Shown: one piece after another, positions 11,937-23,099 of the stretch | How the letters are laid out: the number at the start of each line of letters is the position of its first letter | How positions within the stretch are numbered: position 1 is the first letter of the stretch | The notes under the pieces: generated by a model | Database searches by the model: none | Told to the model about the DNA's origin: nothing | Seen by the model: only the letters and a program-made list of their open reading frames with translations | NCBI RefSeq assembly: GCF_000143415.4 | Contig: NW_003314352.1 | Coordinates: 632,402 to 696,401, forward strand | Source of the DNA: Selaginella moellendorffii | Taxonomy: Eukaryota; Streptophyta; Lycopodiopsida; Selaginellales; Selaginellaceae | Length of the DNA: 64,000 nt | Reading direction: 5' to 3' | Made by a program: the position numbers and the translations under genes

Positions 11937-14900
11937 TTATTGAGGACCTTGATGACCCTGGGTAGGGAATATAATCCCAGCTTCCGTATCCACTTGATTC
12001 ACCAAGCTGGAGCAGCGTTGCATGACGGGCCCTCTGTTGGAGGGATCCTGCCGATTCAGACCAAGTGCAACCAGTATCTTGCGCTCTAGCTCCGTGTCTG
12101 AAAAGCTCTTTACAACCAAAAACAGCCGCAAACAGACACGCTTGCTTACACTCTGCGTCCGGCTTCTCCGAGAACGTTGAATGCAGTGCGTTCCCAACGT
12201 CGTCCAGAATAGCAGACGTTGTCATCGACGATTCCACGCACACAATCGCCGCAATAGCATCTGCTCTGGTAACCTGTCGCCGGTACATAAGCTTCGCATG
12301 CGCTGCAACACCGTTATCGCATCCTTCATCATCCCTGATCAACTTGGTATTTACCTTGTGCGAGCCTTATCAGGCTTTCCAACATCCTTATGGTCGTCCT
12401 TGCTAGCAACAAAATCATAGCCTGAGCATGCTTCCTCTGAAGATGAAGGTAACAGCACCTGCATTCTGAGCGCCTGCTCTCCGCTGGAGCTGATAGTAAC
12501 TGATGATGATCTTCTCGGCTTCGGCCGTAAGAACAGGACGAATGTGGTCCCTCACATAAAGAATGTACCTGCTAATGAATTTGTTTCAGCAGACCAACAG
12601 GAAATGTATTACCTCCTCAGCATTGCCAGTGTCCAAAAACCCGTGAGATTGCTGACACAGTTCACCGATTTTTGCTTCATATGCTGTGGACACGGATTAC
12701 TCACGGCCTAGGCTAAAGAAAAAGAATCTAAGCGCCACAAACCTCGGATAAAATGTGAGAAGAGACAATGGTGTCCCACTCTGGGTTTTTAGTATCAAGA
12801 AGCACCAACACGATGTCAAAACGACTCAAAAGTGGCCCAGACAAGGTGGTGTTCACGGAAAGAGCTGAAAATGGACTGTCCATAAGCGTTAGTTTCATAG
12901 TCTAGAGAAAAACATACGCTGCTGAGGGTCATATTGGCCCTTAGGATTGGTTACACCGAAAACAGTCGTCCTTGTGTTAAGCGTTGTCACGAGCCCAGCC
13001 TATATGCAACTCATTAACACTTCTTCGATGGAAATAATCACTCTCTGACCTTTGCAACACTGAGTGTCTGTTGTTCCATAGCTTCATGAATTGTGGCTCT
13101 GTCTGCTTCTCGAATGCTGCTGATTGAAATTTCGGCACTCGTAAATACGCACGCCAAGATCAAACCTGTCAAATTCGTCAATGCAACATAGTCCACCATC
13201 CGCTAAAACCAGTGCCCCAGCTTCGAGCATCCATTCTCCTGTTTGAGAAACGTGAGTATCATATTGCTCTTAGCAAGAAAAATCACCTCCATCTTTAACT
13301 GCTGTTACCGTAAGCCCTGCACTGGTGCTTCCTAGACCGGTTGTCACAACCGAGCGATGACTCAATCTAGCTGCATATTTTAGAAACTGAGACTTCCCAG
13401 TGCCTAAAATATTAGAAGACTGTCAGCAGAAAAAAGAAACTCATGAACTCAACGTACCCGGGTCTCCAACAAGAAGCAAGTGTGATTCTCCTCGTATACG
13501 AGTTCCAGAAGAATCTACACGCTGAACTCCACCAACCAACGTCAAGGCAACTGCCGAAGAAGAACATTTACAAAGTTTTCTTCGTAAGTAAAAATGGACA
13601 TAGATACCCGCTAGCTTTACGGTGAAGAGCCCATACACCTGAGGACATATGCTCTGTAGTATGGCATTTCTTCCTACAAAAACCAAAGTACTGAGGAAGT
13701 CGCTGGAAGATATTCAAACCTTTGAATGGCGCTCTCTCGAATTCCTTCCAGAATTGCTCAAATTGGTGGATAACATCGTCAGGTACGTCGACTGCCGCCT
13801 TCAAGTCATTTGCTTTCCTGCCGGCAATAAGCTCTAAGAGGGTTGAGGTAGCAAAAGCAGCTTCGTACCGCACATAGTTGACCCTGAGCATTATTTCAAT
13901 ATCGCAACGGGCATCTTTACAGCTTCGCCGCCATCGGGAGAAAAGTTCCCCAGTTGCAACAACGTCATCTGCATGAAAAACTTAATATGATGGTATATGA
14001 CTGTGTCCATACCTCCGGCCTGGACAGTGTCTACGAGATCATCCTGTAAAATAGCAACAATAGACCGTGGAACAGAGCCGACACCAAGAGTTTGCAGATT
14101 CTCTTGCATTTTGATCTCCTGATAGTCATGGGAAACTTTCGAGTCCTCTATGCAACGGAAGGTTGAACCAGTACATGGCTTTGTTCTCTGTGACTTACAT
14201 GTAAGCGATTATGAATCGAAGGTCTGACCATTCACCTGAGAGGGGCACCTCCGTGGCAGCTCAACGCCGCTGCCAGTTTCCAGCTCCGGGAACAACTTAA
14301 AACTGAAAACAACAAGATCATAAGTCACGGCCCTCTAGAAGGTCGACAAAAACCTGCGCTTGCACTTTGTGCACTCGTACTCGCGCTCTCCCTCAAGAAT
14401 CTTGACGCCACCTGAACGGATTATTGTTCCTTTCAGAGTTACAAGTTTTCCAAGATGCTTCACTCTGATGCGTCCAATGCTTGGATTTACTTCTGCGGAA
14501 AAACAAAGTTAGATTTCTCCAGTAGCAATCAGCTTTAGAGATCTTGCAGTACCTGGACGTTCCAAAGCGGAACCCTGTACCACCAAGCGTACATGAACGC
14601 GCTTCATCACTTTGTTGCCTTTGTCCAGTTTTTGCTGCAAAGTGGAAGCTGTTAGCCGTGTGATCGCTAAGTATCTGTCACAGGCTTTACCAATACTGCC
14701 AATGCTGCTGCGTCGAATAGAGGCAAAACCTTTCCTGGTTGAAAGTAGAGCTCATGAGAAAGCTTGGGATGGGCTTCCAGAAGTTCCGCAAAGCTGAGTA
14801 ACAAAGGGGAAGAAAAATGAGAATGAGCTCAAACACGATGTCGCAAACCACTGAACTCGACATGGACTGAGTAGTGCTTGGATTCGTCCTCGAGGAGCAA

Positions 14901-15005
14901 GATCCTCTCCAGCTCCGACAAGTGATTCTCCTCTAGGAAGCTTTCAAACGCCTCCACATAATCGGCGTCGTGGATGACCGGCTCCTGCTCGCCCCCATTT
15001 CCCAT
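11937..15005 (-). CDS. MCM9: MCM9 helicase
   Basis: A hexameric AAA+ DNA helicase that works with MCM8 in homologous recombination and fork repair. Nineteen exons, first 15005-14857, last 12105-11937, sum to about 713 aa. They encode the MCM N domain with a zinc finger (CTKCKR ... RCPSQ ... KPC), the MCM9-type Walker [16 protein letters not shown] split by an intron after GDPG, the presensor region [18 protein letters not shown], Walker B LCCIDEFD, the MCM motif NPKGQYDP and the arginine finger LLSRFD. Assignment to MCM9 rather than MCM8 rests on [11 protein letters not shown] and HEAMEQQT. It ends soon after the winged-helix region ([10 protein letters not shown]); the long vertebrate C-terminal extension is absent. 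The final splice (about 12152 to 12105) is the least certain. The gene is divergent from the DUF155 gene. Confidence 0.93.
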
Positions 15006-15142
15006 CGAAATCGATCGATATTCTACCTTAGGGAGCGATAGAAGAAGAATGTAGGTCAGCTCGCGCTCGCACCGATCGCCAAGGGCTCTCCCGCCAAGAC
15101 GAACCAAAAATTGCGAACTTTAGGGTTCTTGAGTGGAGCGCG

Positions 15143-15242
15143 NNNNNNNNNNNNNNNNNNNNNNNNNNNNNNNNNNNNNNNNNNNNNNNNNNNNNNNNNN
15201 NNNNNNNNNNNNNNNNNNNNNNNNNNNNNNNNNNNNNNNNNN
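15143..15242. other. Assembly gap (100 N)
   Basis: Exactly 100 N bases lie here, so the real length is unknown. The gap removes the start of the DUF155 gene and part of its divergent promoter with MCM9. Confidence 0.99.
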
Positions 15243-16280
15243 AAATCTCCGGAATTCTCCACGGCCGTCCAGGTGGAGCTAGAGAGCGCGGGGGCGGCTT
15301 CCAGAGCTCTCCCAGTGGAGATCGAAGTAAAGCCATTCTCCTCCAAAGAAGAGCCATCGCCATACGACTCGGAGGATTTGCAGCAGCACCTCCGCCTGGA
15401 GCTCCCGGAGGCCGTGATCTCGGCGGAGGCCCTGTTCCTGGCCAGGAGCGTCGACCTCAAGTCCCTGGCGGCGCTGGAGCCGCCGTCGCTGGGTGTGGTG
15501 CTCCCGTGCCGCAACCACGTCGTGATCAAGCTCCACGACGCCGACTCCATGGCCCGCGAGGACTACTCGCCCATGCCCGGCTGCCTGAGCAACAACAAGG
15601 TGGCGGTGGTGTTCCAGTACGGCTCGGTGGTGCTCTTCAACTTCCACGACCTCTCGCCCGACACCAATCCCATCCTCGCCGCGGTGAAGCGCCACAGCCG
15701 CGAGTTCGTGGGCGATCCCCGGAAGGACAACTACCGGGTGGTGGTGATCCCGGGGCTGGACCGCTGGAGCCAGGGGGGCTCGGACAAGATCATGGTGAAG
15801 AAGCTGGACATGGACGGCGTCCGGATCATCTCGCTGGTGCTGGGGCAGAGCATCGCGCTGGATCACTACACGCGCAGCATCGACGAGATGCTCAACACAT
15901 TCGGCGAGCTCAACCGGCATATGGAGCTCACGGGGACGTTCAAAATGCAGCGCAAGGCGCTGTTCAAGCTGGTGGCGGCGGCCAACGCGGCGCTGGCGGA
16001 CGCCATCCTCCGCCTGGGGCTGCTGGAGCGGTCGGACGCGGCGTGGCAGAGCGCGCGGTACGATCGCATCTGGGAGCACATGAGGGGCGACTTCGAGCTG
16101 GACGACCGCTTCGAGAGCCTCGAGTTTAAGATCGGGATCATCCAGCACAACGTCAAGTTCTTCCTGGACATCCTCCAGAACCGCAAGTCGGACACGCTCG
16201 AGTGGATCATCATCTTCCTCATCGCCGGGGAGATTTGTGTGGGCGTCTACGACATTTTGAACGGGGCAGGAGCGATCTAG
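15243..16280 (+). CDS. DUF155 / RMD1-family protein (RRG-like), 5' end missing
   Basis: A homologue of yeast RMD1 and of plant RETARDED ROOT GROWTH proteins, which act in mitochondria (one paralogue in chloroplasts). The visible part encodes 345 aa in one exon. It runs from an acidic region through the DUF155 core (VVFQYGSVVLFN, then a conserved Asp/Arg-rich helical segment) to a C-terminal hydrophobic helix, WIIIFLIAGEICVGVYDIL. That single C-terminal membrane anchor is typical of the family. The start codon and the targeting peptide are in or before the 100-N gap, so the compartment cannot be read off. Confidence 0.9.
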   Translation, partial: KSPEFSTAVQVELESAGAASRALPVEIEVKPFSSKEEPSPYDSEDLQQHLRLELPEAVISAEALFLARSVDLKSLAALEPPSLGVVLPCRNHVVIKLHDADSMAREDYSPMPGCLSNNKVAVVFQYGSVVLFNFHDLSPDTNPILAAVKRHSREFVGDPRKDNYRVVVIPGLDRWSQGGSDKIMVKKLDMDGVRIISLVLGQSIALDHYTRSIDEMLNTFGELNRHMELTGTFKMQRKALFKLVAAANAALADAILRLGLLERSDAAWQSARYDRIWEHMRGDFELDDRFESLEFKIGIIQHNVKFFLDILQNRKSDTLEWIIIFLIAGEICVGVYDILNGAGAI

Positions 16281-16395
16281 AGCTTTTTTTTGGAAAGAAA
16301 AATAAAAAACCCATCGGACATCCGTTTCCTTCTGGAATATGCCCTATCACACTTTCAAGGCTAAGAGAGGTACCCACGATAGAATTACCAGCTCA

Positions 16396-16467
16396 GGTCC
16401 CATAGTCTAGTGGTTACGACATTGGACTTTGAATCCAAGAGCCCGAGTTCGAATCTCGGTGGGACCT
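16396..16467 (+). tRNA. tRNA-Gln (anticodon TTG)
   Basis: 72 bases fold as a cloverleaf: the acceptor stem pairs GGTCCCA with TGGGACC; D arm TAGTCTAGTGGTTA; anticodon stem TTGGA/TCCAA around loop CTTTGAA, giving anticodon TTG; T arm with GTTCGAATC. The discriminator base is T and no intron is present. A T-run follows shortly after, as expected for a Pol III terminator. Confidence 0.95.
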
Positions 16468-16510
16468 TAATTTCATAAGCTTTTTAAAAACTTAATTTCC
16501 ATTAAGCAAA

Positions 16511-16780
16511 ATGCCTTTTCTAATCCTTTTTGCATTCATGCTTTTTGTTACCCCTTTAACGTTTACACTCGGGGTTAGCGATCAGAACATCGACTCCAAT
16601 CCAGATCTCGTCCACAAAGGCATTCCAGAATTGGCGATTACATCTGGTCCGGAATCTCCATTGTTGCCGCAGGACGCATGTTTATGTTGTGCAACGATCC
16701 CAGCACGCTTTCGCCCAGCATGCTGATGATGGATCGGTTCTGGGAGCTGAGGGCGATGCTGCCACCCAATAATGGATAGT
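16511..16780 (+). pseudogene. Short protein-like fragment, unidentified
   Basis: The ATG at 16511 opens 71 codons with a hydrophobic start (FLILFAFMLFVTPLTF), but from about 16630 an overlapping frame is more protein-like (GRMFMLCNDPSTLSPSML, then MMDRFWELRAMLPP) and stops near 16780. The two frames together suggest a frameshifted gene remnant. I do not recognise the family, and a small intact gene cannot be ruled out. Confidence 0.3.
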
Positions 16781-17362
16781 AAATTTTATTATTTTTATAT
16801 TTGATTTTTACTTTTTTTACTAATGTTGGATAATAATTTAAATTTTCTTAATTTGAAGCCCACAAGTAGTAGTGTCAAGAAGTTCAAAACGTTTCTCATG
16901 CCTAACTTAAAGTAGCTTTACATTGATCAGTGTGGATTCCCATCATCGAGTTTGATGCTTGCCCAAGCACTTCATTCTCCATGGCAGGAAGATGAGAGCA
17001 AGCAGGACATTTACAGTTTACTTCGAATGCCAGAGCAGATTTGATCGTGATAAGAGATATGCCCTTGCAGGGATCCTGAGAATGCGAGGATTCCATGTCA
17101 GCGCAAGAATATTCATATCATGATTCAGATAGAAAGTTTTTACCAGGTAGAGACTAAAATTTTGACACACATATAGTTACCAGATTGACATATAGCTCAT
17201 CAAATGAAGGCTATAGGGTTCTTGCGCAGTCGAATCCTAATGCAATCAATCGCCTGTTTCCTAACATAAAGAGTGTATTAGTGGACAGGCAAGCCATGGA
17301 GGCGAGACATATGATGGTCTCACACCATGGAACCGGAGGCTAGTCACTAGCTACCAAACGGG

Positions 17363-17659
17363 ATGCCACAGATAGTAGAGCTGAGCCTTTGGCTGAAACC
17401 ACAAATCCCACGCAAGATGAGACTCTGCCCAACTTGCTTCGAGCCAGTGGACGTCGAACATATGATCAACGATTGCTTCATGTACGCCAATCTTTGCCAT
17501 GCTCCGGTTCCGTGGGGCGCTGATCTCCATCTCATCCTCACACACAAACGGTGGCAATTTTCTGATGAGATGGAGCTCAGCCGCCAGAAGGTGATAGAAG
17601 AACTAATGCTCGCCAACACAACCCACCGGCTGCTACAGAACCATGTAAACAGTATATGA
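17363..17659 (+). pseudogene. Fragment of a zinc-binding RT-associated domain (LINE-like)
   Basis: An isolated ATG-started frame of 98 codons. It carries CPTCFEPVDVEHMINDC followed by an aromatic/Leu stretch, resembling the C-terminal zinc-binding domain (pattern CxxC ... VEHxxxxC) found after reverse transcriptase in plant LINEs. No reverse transcriptase frame lies upstream, so this is probably a 5'-truncated or captured fragment. The similarity is by pattern only. Confidence 0.4.
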
Positions 17660-17813
17660 AGGGAGGGACCAAGAGTGATAAGGAAATCAATTTTCACACA
17701 TTGTGGTCTTGTTGCAATGTTACTAATAATCATAATATAAGCATTTGAAACAACATTTGAAGCAAGTCCACTCCATTAAGATTGTATACATATTTATTAA
17801 TCATTCTTCATGA

Positions 17814-19027
17814 TCAATAGTATGGAGCAAACATCTCTTCAGCTTTCTGAACAAACTTGTTCTTGGAAGTGATGGATTTGTGTTTAGCAATGTTATGGCT
17901 GAAACTAGCTGTCAGTTTGCAATCACCACATTGGGTACGATCAAACATGCATTCAGCACCACAAACTGCAATCTTCTTAGTTTTGGGTGTGAGTTGATTT
18001 ATAATACTGTCCCTTGGTTTAAATTTTCGCATATTGAATTCTACAAGCCAGTCAATGAAAATCAATGTAACGTCAGGAGGTCAAGTCAACAAGTAATACC
18101 TCCAGAAATGCCATTCGTGTTACTTTCATGTATTGCATATCGACGACAATCAGACCATGCAAAAAGTTTAATACGGTAAACCTGAACCAAGAAGTTCAAT
18201 AAAAGGAAAAATCCTTTGGAAGCTATTTTACTAACCTTGAAGTAGGGGTGCTCTATATCAGGATACCTAAGCACTCCTATCTCAAGCATGGTTTTCTCAT
18301 GGTATTCATGCTGGTAGAATAAATTTATAATGTTCTCAATGTTTGTACCCGTATGAGCAACAATTCTACCCATAATGTTGATGTCAATGCGTGTGGAGTT
18401 GAGGATATCAGCATCTGAGATCAGTCCTGTGAACCAACTCTTGACCTGTAGACACGAAGATATAAATACTTATGAAACTCGAACATAGAACATTTACCTC
18501 GTTCATCACAGTTTGCCTAGGTGATCCATCAGTGTTGAGCCAGTAAGTGTCATCCTTTGTATATTTAGTAGCTCTTGTAGTAGGATCATCAAACGGCTCA
18601 AGCACAGGGTTTTGCAGGAAGAGTGATTGAACTTTATCCCATGTACGTTCATCATGTGATAGCTTGCCGAGTTGCACATGAACTCCTGCTATCATGACCT
18701 TTAGATGGTCATCCATGAATTTGACTTCCTCCGTGCTGAGTGTCCCATATGCAGGAGCCAATCCGATGTTAAGATAATCCTGGACATTCGAGTCGACAAT
18801 GTTGACCTGGCATATATGACCATTAGTCAAATGCTAACTAAAACTGAATGCATCACCTTGCTGAAGTCAAAATGCTGGATGATATCGCCAATTGGGCTTA
18901 ACCCACCAAAGATACTAACAATTGTAGGGATCAGCTGAAATTGGGCATTTGCACTCGAGATAAAGCTTATAACTGCAAGAAGAACTGGGATGAGCTTACC
19001 CATGATCTTTTGCCAAATTATATCCAT
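17814..19027 (-). CDS. Secreted protein of unknown family, tandem copy A
   Basis: I do not recognise the family. Five exons (19027-18857, 18806-18498, 18445-18236, 18181-18100, 18040-17814) give 332 aa. A signal peptide is clear (LIPVLLAVISFISSANAQ). Next comes IFGGLSPIGDII, the block LNIGLAPAYGTLS, and a middle region with YHEKTMLEIGVLRYPD. The last exon is longer than in copy B and ends in a Cys-containing extension (VCGAECMFDRTQCGDC). Exon phases and the sizes of exons 3 and 4 (210 and 82) are identical to copy B, so this is a tandem duplication. A second in-frame Met at 19003 also gives a good signal peptide. Role unknown; secretion is inferred from the N terminus. Confidence 0.8.
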
Positions 19028-19523
19028 CAACCTAAGTATTTATAAGACAAGCATACCTTAGTGGTAGTACTATTAGTAGTGACTCAAATTGTTCAAATTC
19101 TCCAACAACCTGAATGGACAAAATAGTTATTCCCAACATAGAGCTACAGTAATGGTATAACTTTAATGGACAAAATAGTTATTCCCAACATAGAGCCACA
19201 CTAATAGTGGTTCTTGTGAAAACAAAGAAAGTCAAGGAAGATTACCAAGAAAATATTCTAAATTCATAGAGGAAGATCAGTTGTTTTATTTATTTACTGG
19301 CTTCATTAAGAAATCTAAACAACTGCAGTTTGGGAGAAGGGACCAGCTGCAACCATACTGCATAACACAATAATATGTTGTCATATATGAAGTCACTAAT
19401 CATAAAGTTTCTTAAATTGTCCATTAAAAATTAAGTTGAACAAAAACAATCAAACAATATTTCCAGAATTTATAGTAAAATTTATTTCATTTGTTAAGAG
19501 TTTATGCATATTATACAGAGTTT
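19028..19523. repeat. Spacer with a 31-base direct repeat
   Basis: Between the two secreted-protein genes, a 31-base unit starting AATGGACAAAATAGTTATTC occurs at 19113-19143 and again at 19165-19195, perfect or nearly so. It lies about 90-170 bases upstream of copy A's start codon. No gene is visible in the spacer. Confidence 0.7.
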
Positions 19524-20616
19524 TCAAATTGTGAACATGGATTTGGCTTCATTAGCAGCCTTTGCCTGAATTTCCTTCTTCATCCCAGATATGACGCTTG
19601 TTCTCGGTTTAAACTCACGGTAGTAAAACTCTGCGCAACATAAACAACTCAATAGAGCCAAAGAGAATGAATAAACTACATGGTTACCTCCAGTAATGCC
19701 ATTAGTTGCCTTCTCCACGCCTAAGACGAGCGTGCTATCAGCCCAAACAGTCAGCTGTAGATGGTACAACTATATCACAAAATGAAAGAAAAAACGTTAA
19801 TGGTAATGTTGTATCAAGTTTCCTGCTAACCTTAAAGAGCTTATCTATGGAGTCTGGATATCTCAGCACTCCAATATCAACCATGGTCTTTTCATGATAC
19901 TGGTGCTTGTAGATTGTTAAGAACTTCGGAACTTCAGAGCCTGCATATGCCACAATCTGAGGGAGAGCATCAGATTGAATCCTGGTGGAGGCAAGGACGT
20001 CATTGTCCTGGATAAGTTTCTCAAAGAACCATGTCTTCAGCTGTTCAAAGGGAAGAACAATTATATATTACAATTCATATGAGACAAGGATTGAACTGTT
20101 CTTTACCTCCTGGAAAACTTCAGGTCGCAGAGATTTATCAAACTGTAAGTAGTTTGTGTCGTCTCTTATATACTTGTCAGACCTTCTGATTCCTGCATCT
20201 ACTGCCTCAAGGAACGGATTCTGCGACATGACCGACTCTACTTTGCTCCATGTACGTGCTGTGCCATCCAACTTCGAAATCACCCTGTTTGTTCCAGCAA
20301 TAGCGATTAACAGATTAGTGTCCAGACTCTTGATGGTTTCTGCATTCAGATCGCCAAAAGCTGGAGCTAAGCCAACGGATAGGGAGTCTTGACCAGAAGA
20401 ATCAGTCTGCAAAGGTTAAATTCAGTAAAAGACTTGGATCTAAACGACAACCTGGGCGAAATTAAACTTCGACACAATATCTCCAATTTGATCAAAGGAA
20501 CCGAAGATACTTTTGATGGTCGGAGCAGTCGCTTGAGCATTCACACAAAGGATAGCAGTAAGCAAAATAAAAAACGAGGACATTGCAACTGCCTTCATCT
20601 TGCAAACGGCACTCAT
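19524..20616 (-). CDS. Secreted protein of unknown family, tandem copy B
   Basis: Paralogue of the gene just downstream on the same strand. Five exons (20616-20452, 20406-20107, 20040-19831, 19769-19688, 19630-19524) give 287 aa; starting at Met 20598 instead gives 281 aa. The signal peptide is SSFFILLTAILCVNAQA. Shared blocks with copy A are IFGSFDQIGDI, LSVGLAPAFGDL, ARTWSKVESVMSQNPFLE, YHEKTMVDIGVLRYPD and EFYYREFKPRTSVI. It stops shortly after the last block and lacks the Cys-containing tail of copy A. No known catalytic motif is visible; I would expect an apoplastic or vacuolar protein. Confidence 0.8.
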
Positions 20617-21278
20617 TCTCAACAAACTTGCATCAGTTAAATACACATGTCCAATTTGCTAAGGATATCGTTCAAATCCCCCTGGTGGTACCGCCACTTG
20701 CGAGCATATTAACACTTTCTAAGTGCGGAATTTTAAACGATAACCAAATCATTCACCCAACAGCAACACAAGGAATGGAAACATCACATCAAAGTTTGAG
20801 AATCTGAAGAACAATAACAATCACCAGAAGAAAGAAAATACTTTCACAATGCACTCGGTTTCAGCATTTTTACAAAGTCGCAGGAAATGCTGGTTCAGCT
20901 GGACCTTTTTCTTTCCTTGAAGTGAGTGCTCTGTAACTTTGGATACACCCCCGAACGAATATAAAACATAACACCCGAGGACTGAACTATCCTTTCATCG
21001 GAATCAACACGCTAAATGGCAGCAAAACAGTGGCAAGCACCGTGACCAAGTGACCAACGAGTGAGTGCCTGTAAAATTTGCAGCTTACCCGGTGCAAAAC
21101 TCGCAATGTACAGGTCTGCTGGAGCATATTCTGTAAGGAAGTGGACATATTTGGCCAGTAGGGAGTGGCGTCCTCAGCCAAAGCTGTTGATTCAGGACTT
21201 GTATACTCTGGACTATTGATCTTATACTGTTTCGGTTGTGTGGTTTTGTGTCATGGTTTCTGGTGGATCTTATTTTTT
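20617..21278. other. Intergenic, no feature recognised
   Basis: No reading frame, RNA gene or repeat could be supported here. Confidence 0.5.
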
Positions 21279-21424
21279 TATGAGTTCGCCCTCGATCAAT
21301 ATCTAGTGAAAAAAAAGAGCGCGCACTATGAATTCGCCCTCGATCAATATCTAGTGAAAAAAAAGAGCGCGCACTATGAATTCGCTCTCGATTAATATCT
21401 AGCGAAAAAAAAAAGAGCGCGTGA
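21279..21424 (+). repeat. 48-base tandem repeat, three copies
   Basis: Three head-to-tail copies start at 21279, 21327 and 21375. Each holds a GAATTCGCCCTCGATCAATA-like core (GAGTTC in copy 1), an A-run and GAGCGCGCAC. Copies 1 and 2 are almost identical; copy 3 has a few changes and a longer A-run. The unit length is a multiple of three, so one frame stays open, but there is no sign that it is translated. Confidence 0.85.
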
Positions 21425-21696
21425 TCCCTTCACTGGCGAGAGCTGGAGCTGTAGCGATGCTCGGTTACCCGCCTGACGCGATGTGCCCCGCATTATCAGC
21501 CACGTCATCACCCCCCTCCGAGGATAACACCATGCTGACTCCCACCTTGAAGCGGGCGCGCTCATATTAACAAGTCTCTCGCAAGGCTTTATATATCACG
21601 ATAAAGCAATGAAGCTTGGGCATGTGGGATAGGGCACTCTAGTTAGGGCCGCAGTATATTCTTTGTTCGAGTATAACATAAAGAAAAAGGTGTGCT

Positions 21697-21777
21697 TGTC
21701 AGGAATGGGATTCGAACCCATGCCCTTGCGGACTAGTACCTGAAACTAGCGCCTTAGACCAACTCGGCCATCCTGAC
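21697..21777 (-). tRNA. tRNA-Leu (anticodon CAG)
   Basis: On the minus strand 81 bases fold as a class II tRNA: acceptor GTCAGGA/TCCTGAC, D arm GGCCGAGTTGGTCTAAGG, anticodon stem CTAGT/ACTAG around TTCAGGT (anticodon CAG), a long variable arm, and T arm GGTTCGAATCC. The discriminator is A. No intron is seen. Confidence 0.95.
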
Positions 21778-21932
21778 CACGTTGTGAAAACAAGAAAAGC
21801 CCTATACTCATACTGATAACTCTCAAATCGCAAAGCAGGGTTCTTTTTAGGGCTTATACACCCTCCAGTGAGAGAGAGATCCACCAATTCGATAGATCGA
21901 TTCCGTGGCGTGGTGCGCAGGCGAAACAAGGT

Positions 21933-22843
21933 ATGTTGTCTGGCAGGCAGTCGCTGCTGCGATCAGCGGCGCCGCTGTGGCGCTGCGCCACCAGCAGCGG
22001 CGGCATCCGGCGGCGATGCTACGCCGAGGAGGCGAAAAAAGACACGCCCACCAACAAGGCAGTGGAGGCATTCAAAGAAATGTGGTCTAAGGTGGCTCCC
22101 AACCTCGACTTCCCCAAGACGCCCCACGAATCTATGGCGTCGCGGCCCCCTGTGCCCCCAGCCATCCCCGAAAAGCTCACCGTGAACTTCGTCTTGCCTT
22201 CCGAGGTAGCCATGAACGCCGAGAAGGTACAAAAAGAATTTTTTCCTCTCTTTTTGTGCTGCTTCCTTCGCATGCGAGTATCTTGCTTGAGCTCCATTCC
22301 ATGGCTTCTTCCAGATTTTAAGCTTTTCTCCTTACTTTTGCTTTCGTTTGTAGTTGTAAGCTCGTCCAGTTCCTGGATGCTTTGCTTGGATGCTTTCGCT
22401 AGCTTTCTCTTTCGAGCTCGGTGCTAACTTTTCTTGGTGTAGTGAGAGCTTTTATCCAAGTTTTCAAATCTTTGACTTGGTTTTCTCAGGTGGATATGGT
22501 GATCCTGCCAGCGACGAGCGGTCTCATGGGTGTGCTGCCCGGTCACGTCCCCACCATAGCCGAGCTCAAGCCGGGCGTTCTGTCCGTCCACGATGGCGGC
22601 CAGGTAAAGACGCAGTACTTCCTCAGCAGCGGCTTTGCCTTTGTCCACGCGAACTCGGTCACCGATATCGTCGTCGTCGAGGCTGCGCCGCTCGACCGGT
22701 TTGATCCCGACGAAGTAAGGAAGAACCTCGCGGATTACAACCAAAAGCTGAGCTCCGCCACCACGGACCTTGACAAGGCTCAGGCACAGATTGGAGTGGA
22801 CGTTTTCGGGTCGCTGGCTTTCGCGCTAGGCGTCACGGCTTGA
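21933..22843 (+). CDS. Mitochondrial ATP synthase subunit delta (epsilon type)
   Basis: Part of the central stalk of mitochondrial F1-ATPase; plant mitochondrial delta equals bacterial epsilon. Two exons (21933-22226 and 22490-22843) give 215 aa. The N terminus is a basic mitochondrial presequence ([10 protein letters not shown] ... RRRCYAEE). The conserved N-terminal beta sandwich follows, with [10 protein letters not shown] and, across the intron, [21 protein letters not shown]. The C terminus is a helical hairpin ending AFALGVTA. The 263-base intron is long for this window. The tRNA-Leu lies 155 bases upstream on the other strand. Confidence 0.97.
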
Positions 22844-23099
22844 GGAGAGCTCTTGGTTACCGCTGGTGCCGGGTTTTGGTGGTGGATGATGATGATCAAC
22901 GAACGAGAGATCGTGGTGACAAACTTGATGGTTGAGGACATTTCCTTCGCTTCTTCTATTTTCTTGAGCTTGAATAAGAAAGCTCGCAGGACCTTTTTGT
23001 TGCTGGCTTGTGTAACAGAACACAACAAAACGATTTCCTCCCTTGAGTGAGACACTGTTTGATGATAAAGTTGAGGTCACTAAATCTCTTACCTTTTGC

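Noticed and set aside
15279-16148. Long minus-strand frame opposite the DUF155 gene
   Set aside because: A GC-bias shadow of the plus-strand coding exon; His/Val/Glu-rich composition without any family.
21286-21424. 48-base repeat considered as a CRISPR-like array
   Set aside because: Copies abut with no unique spacers, and the host is a plant nuclear genome; it is a simple tandem repeat.
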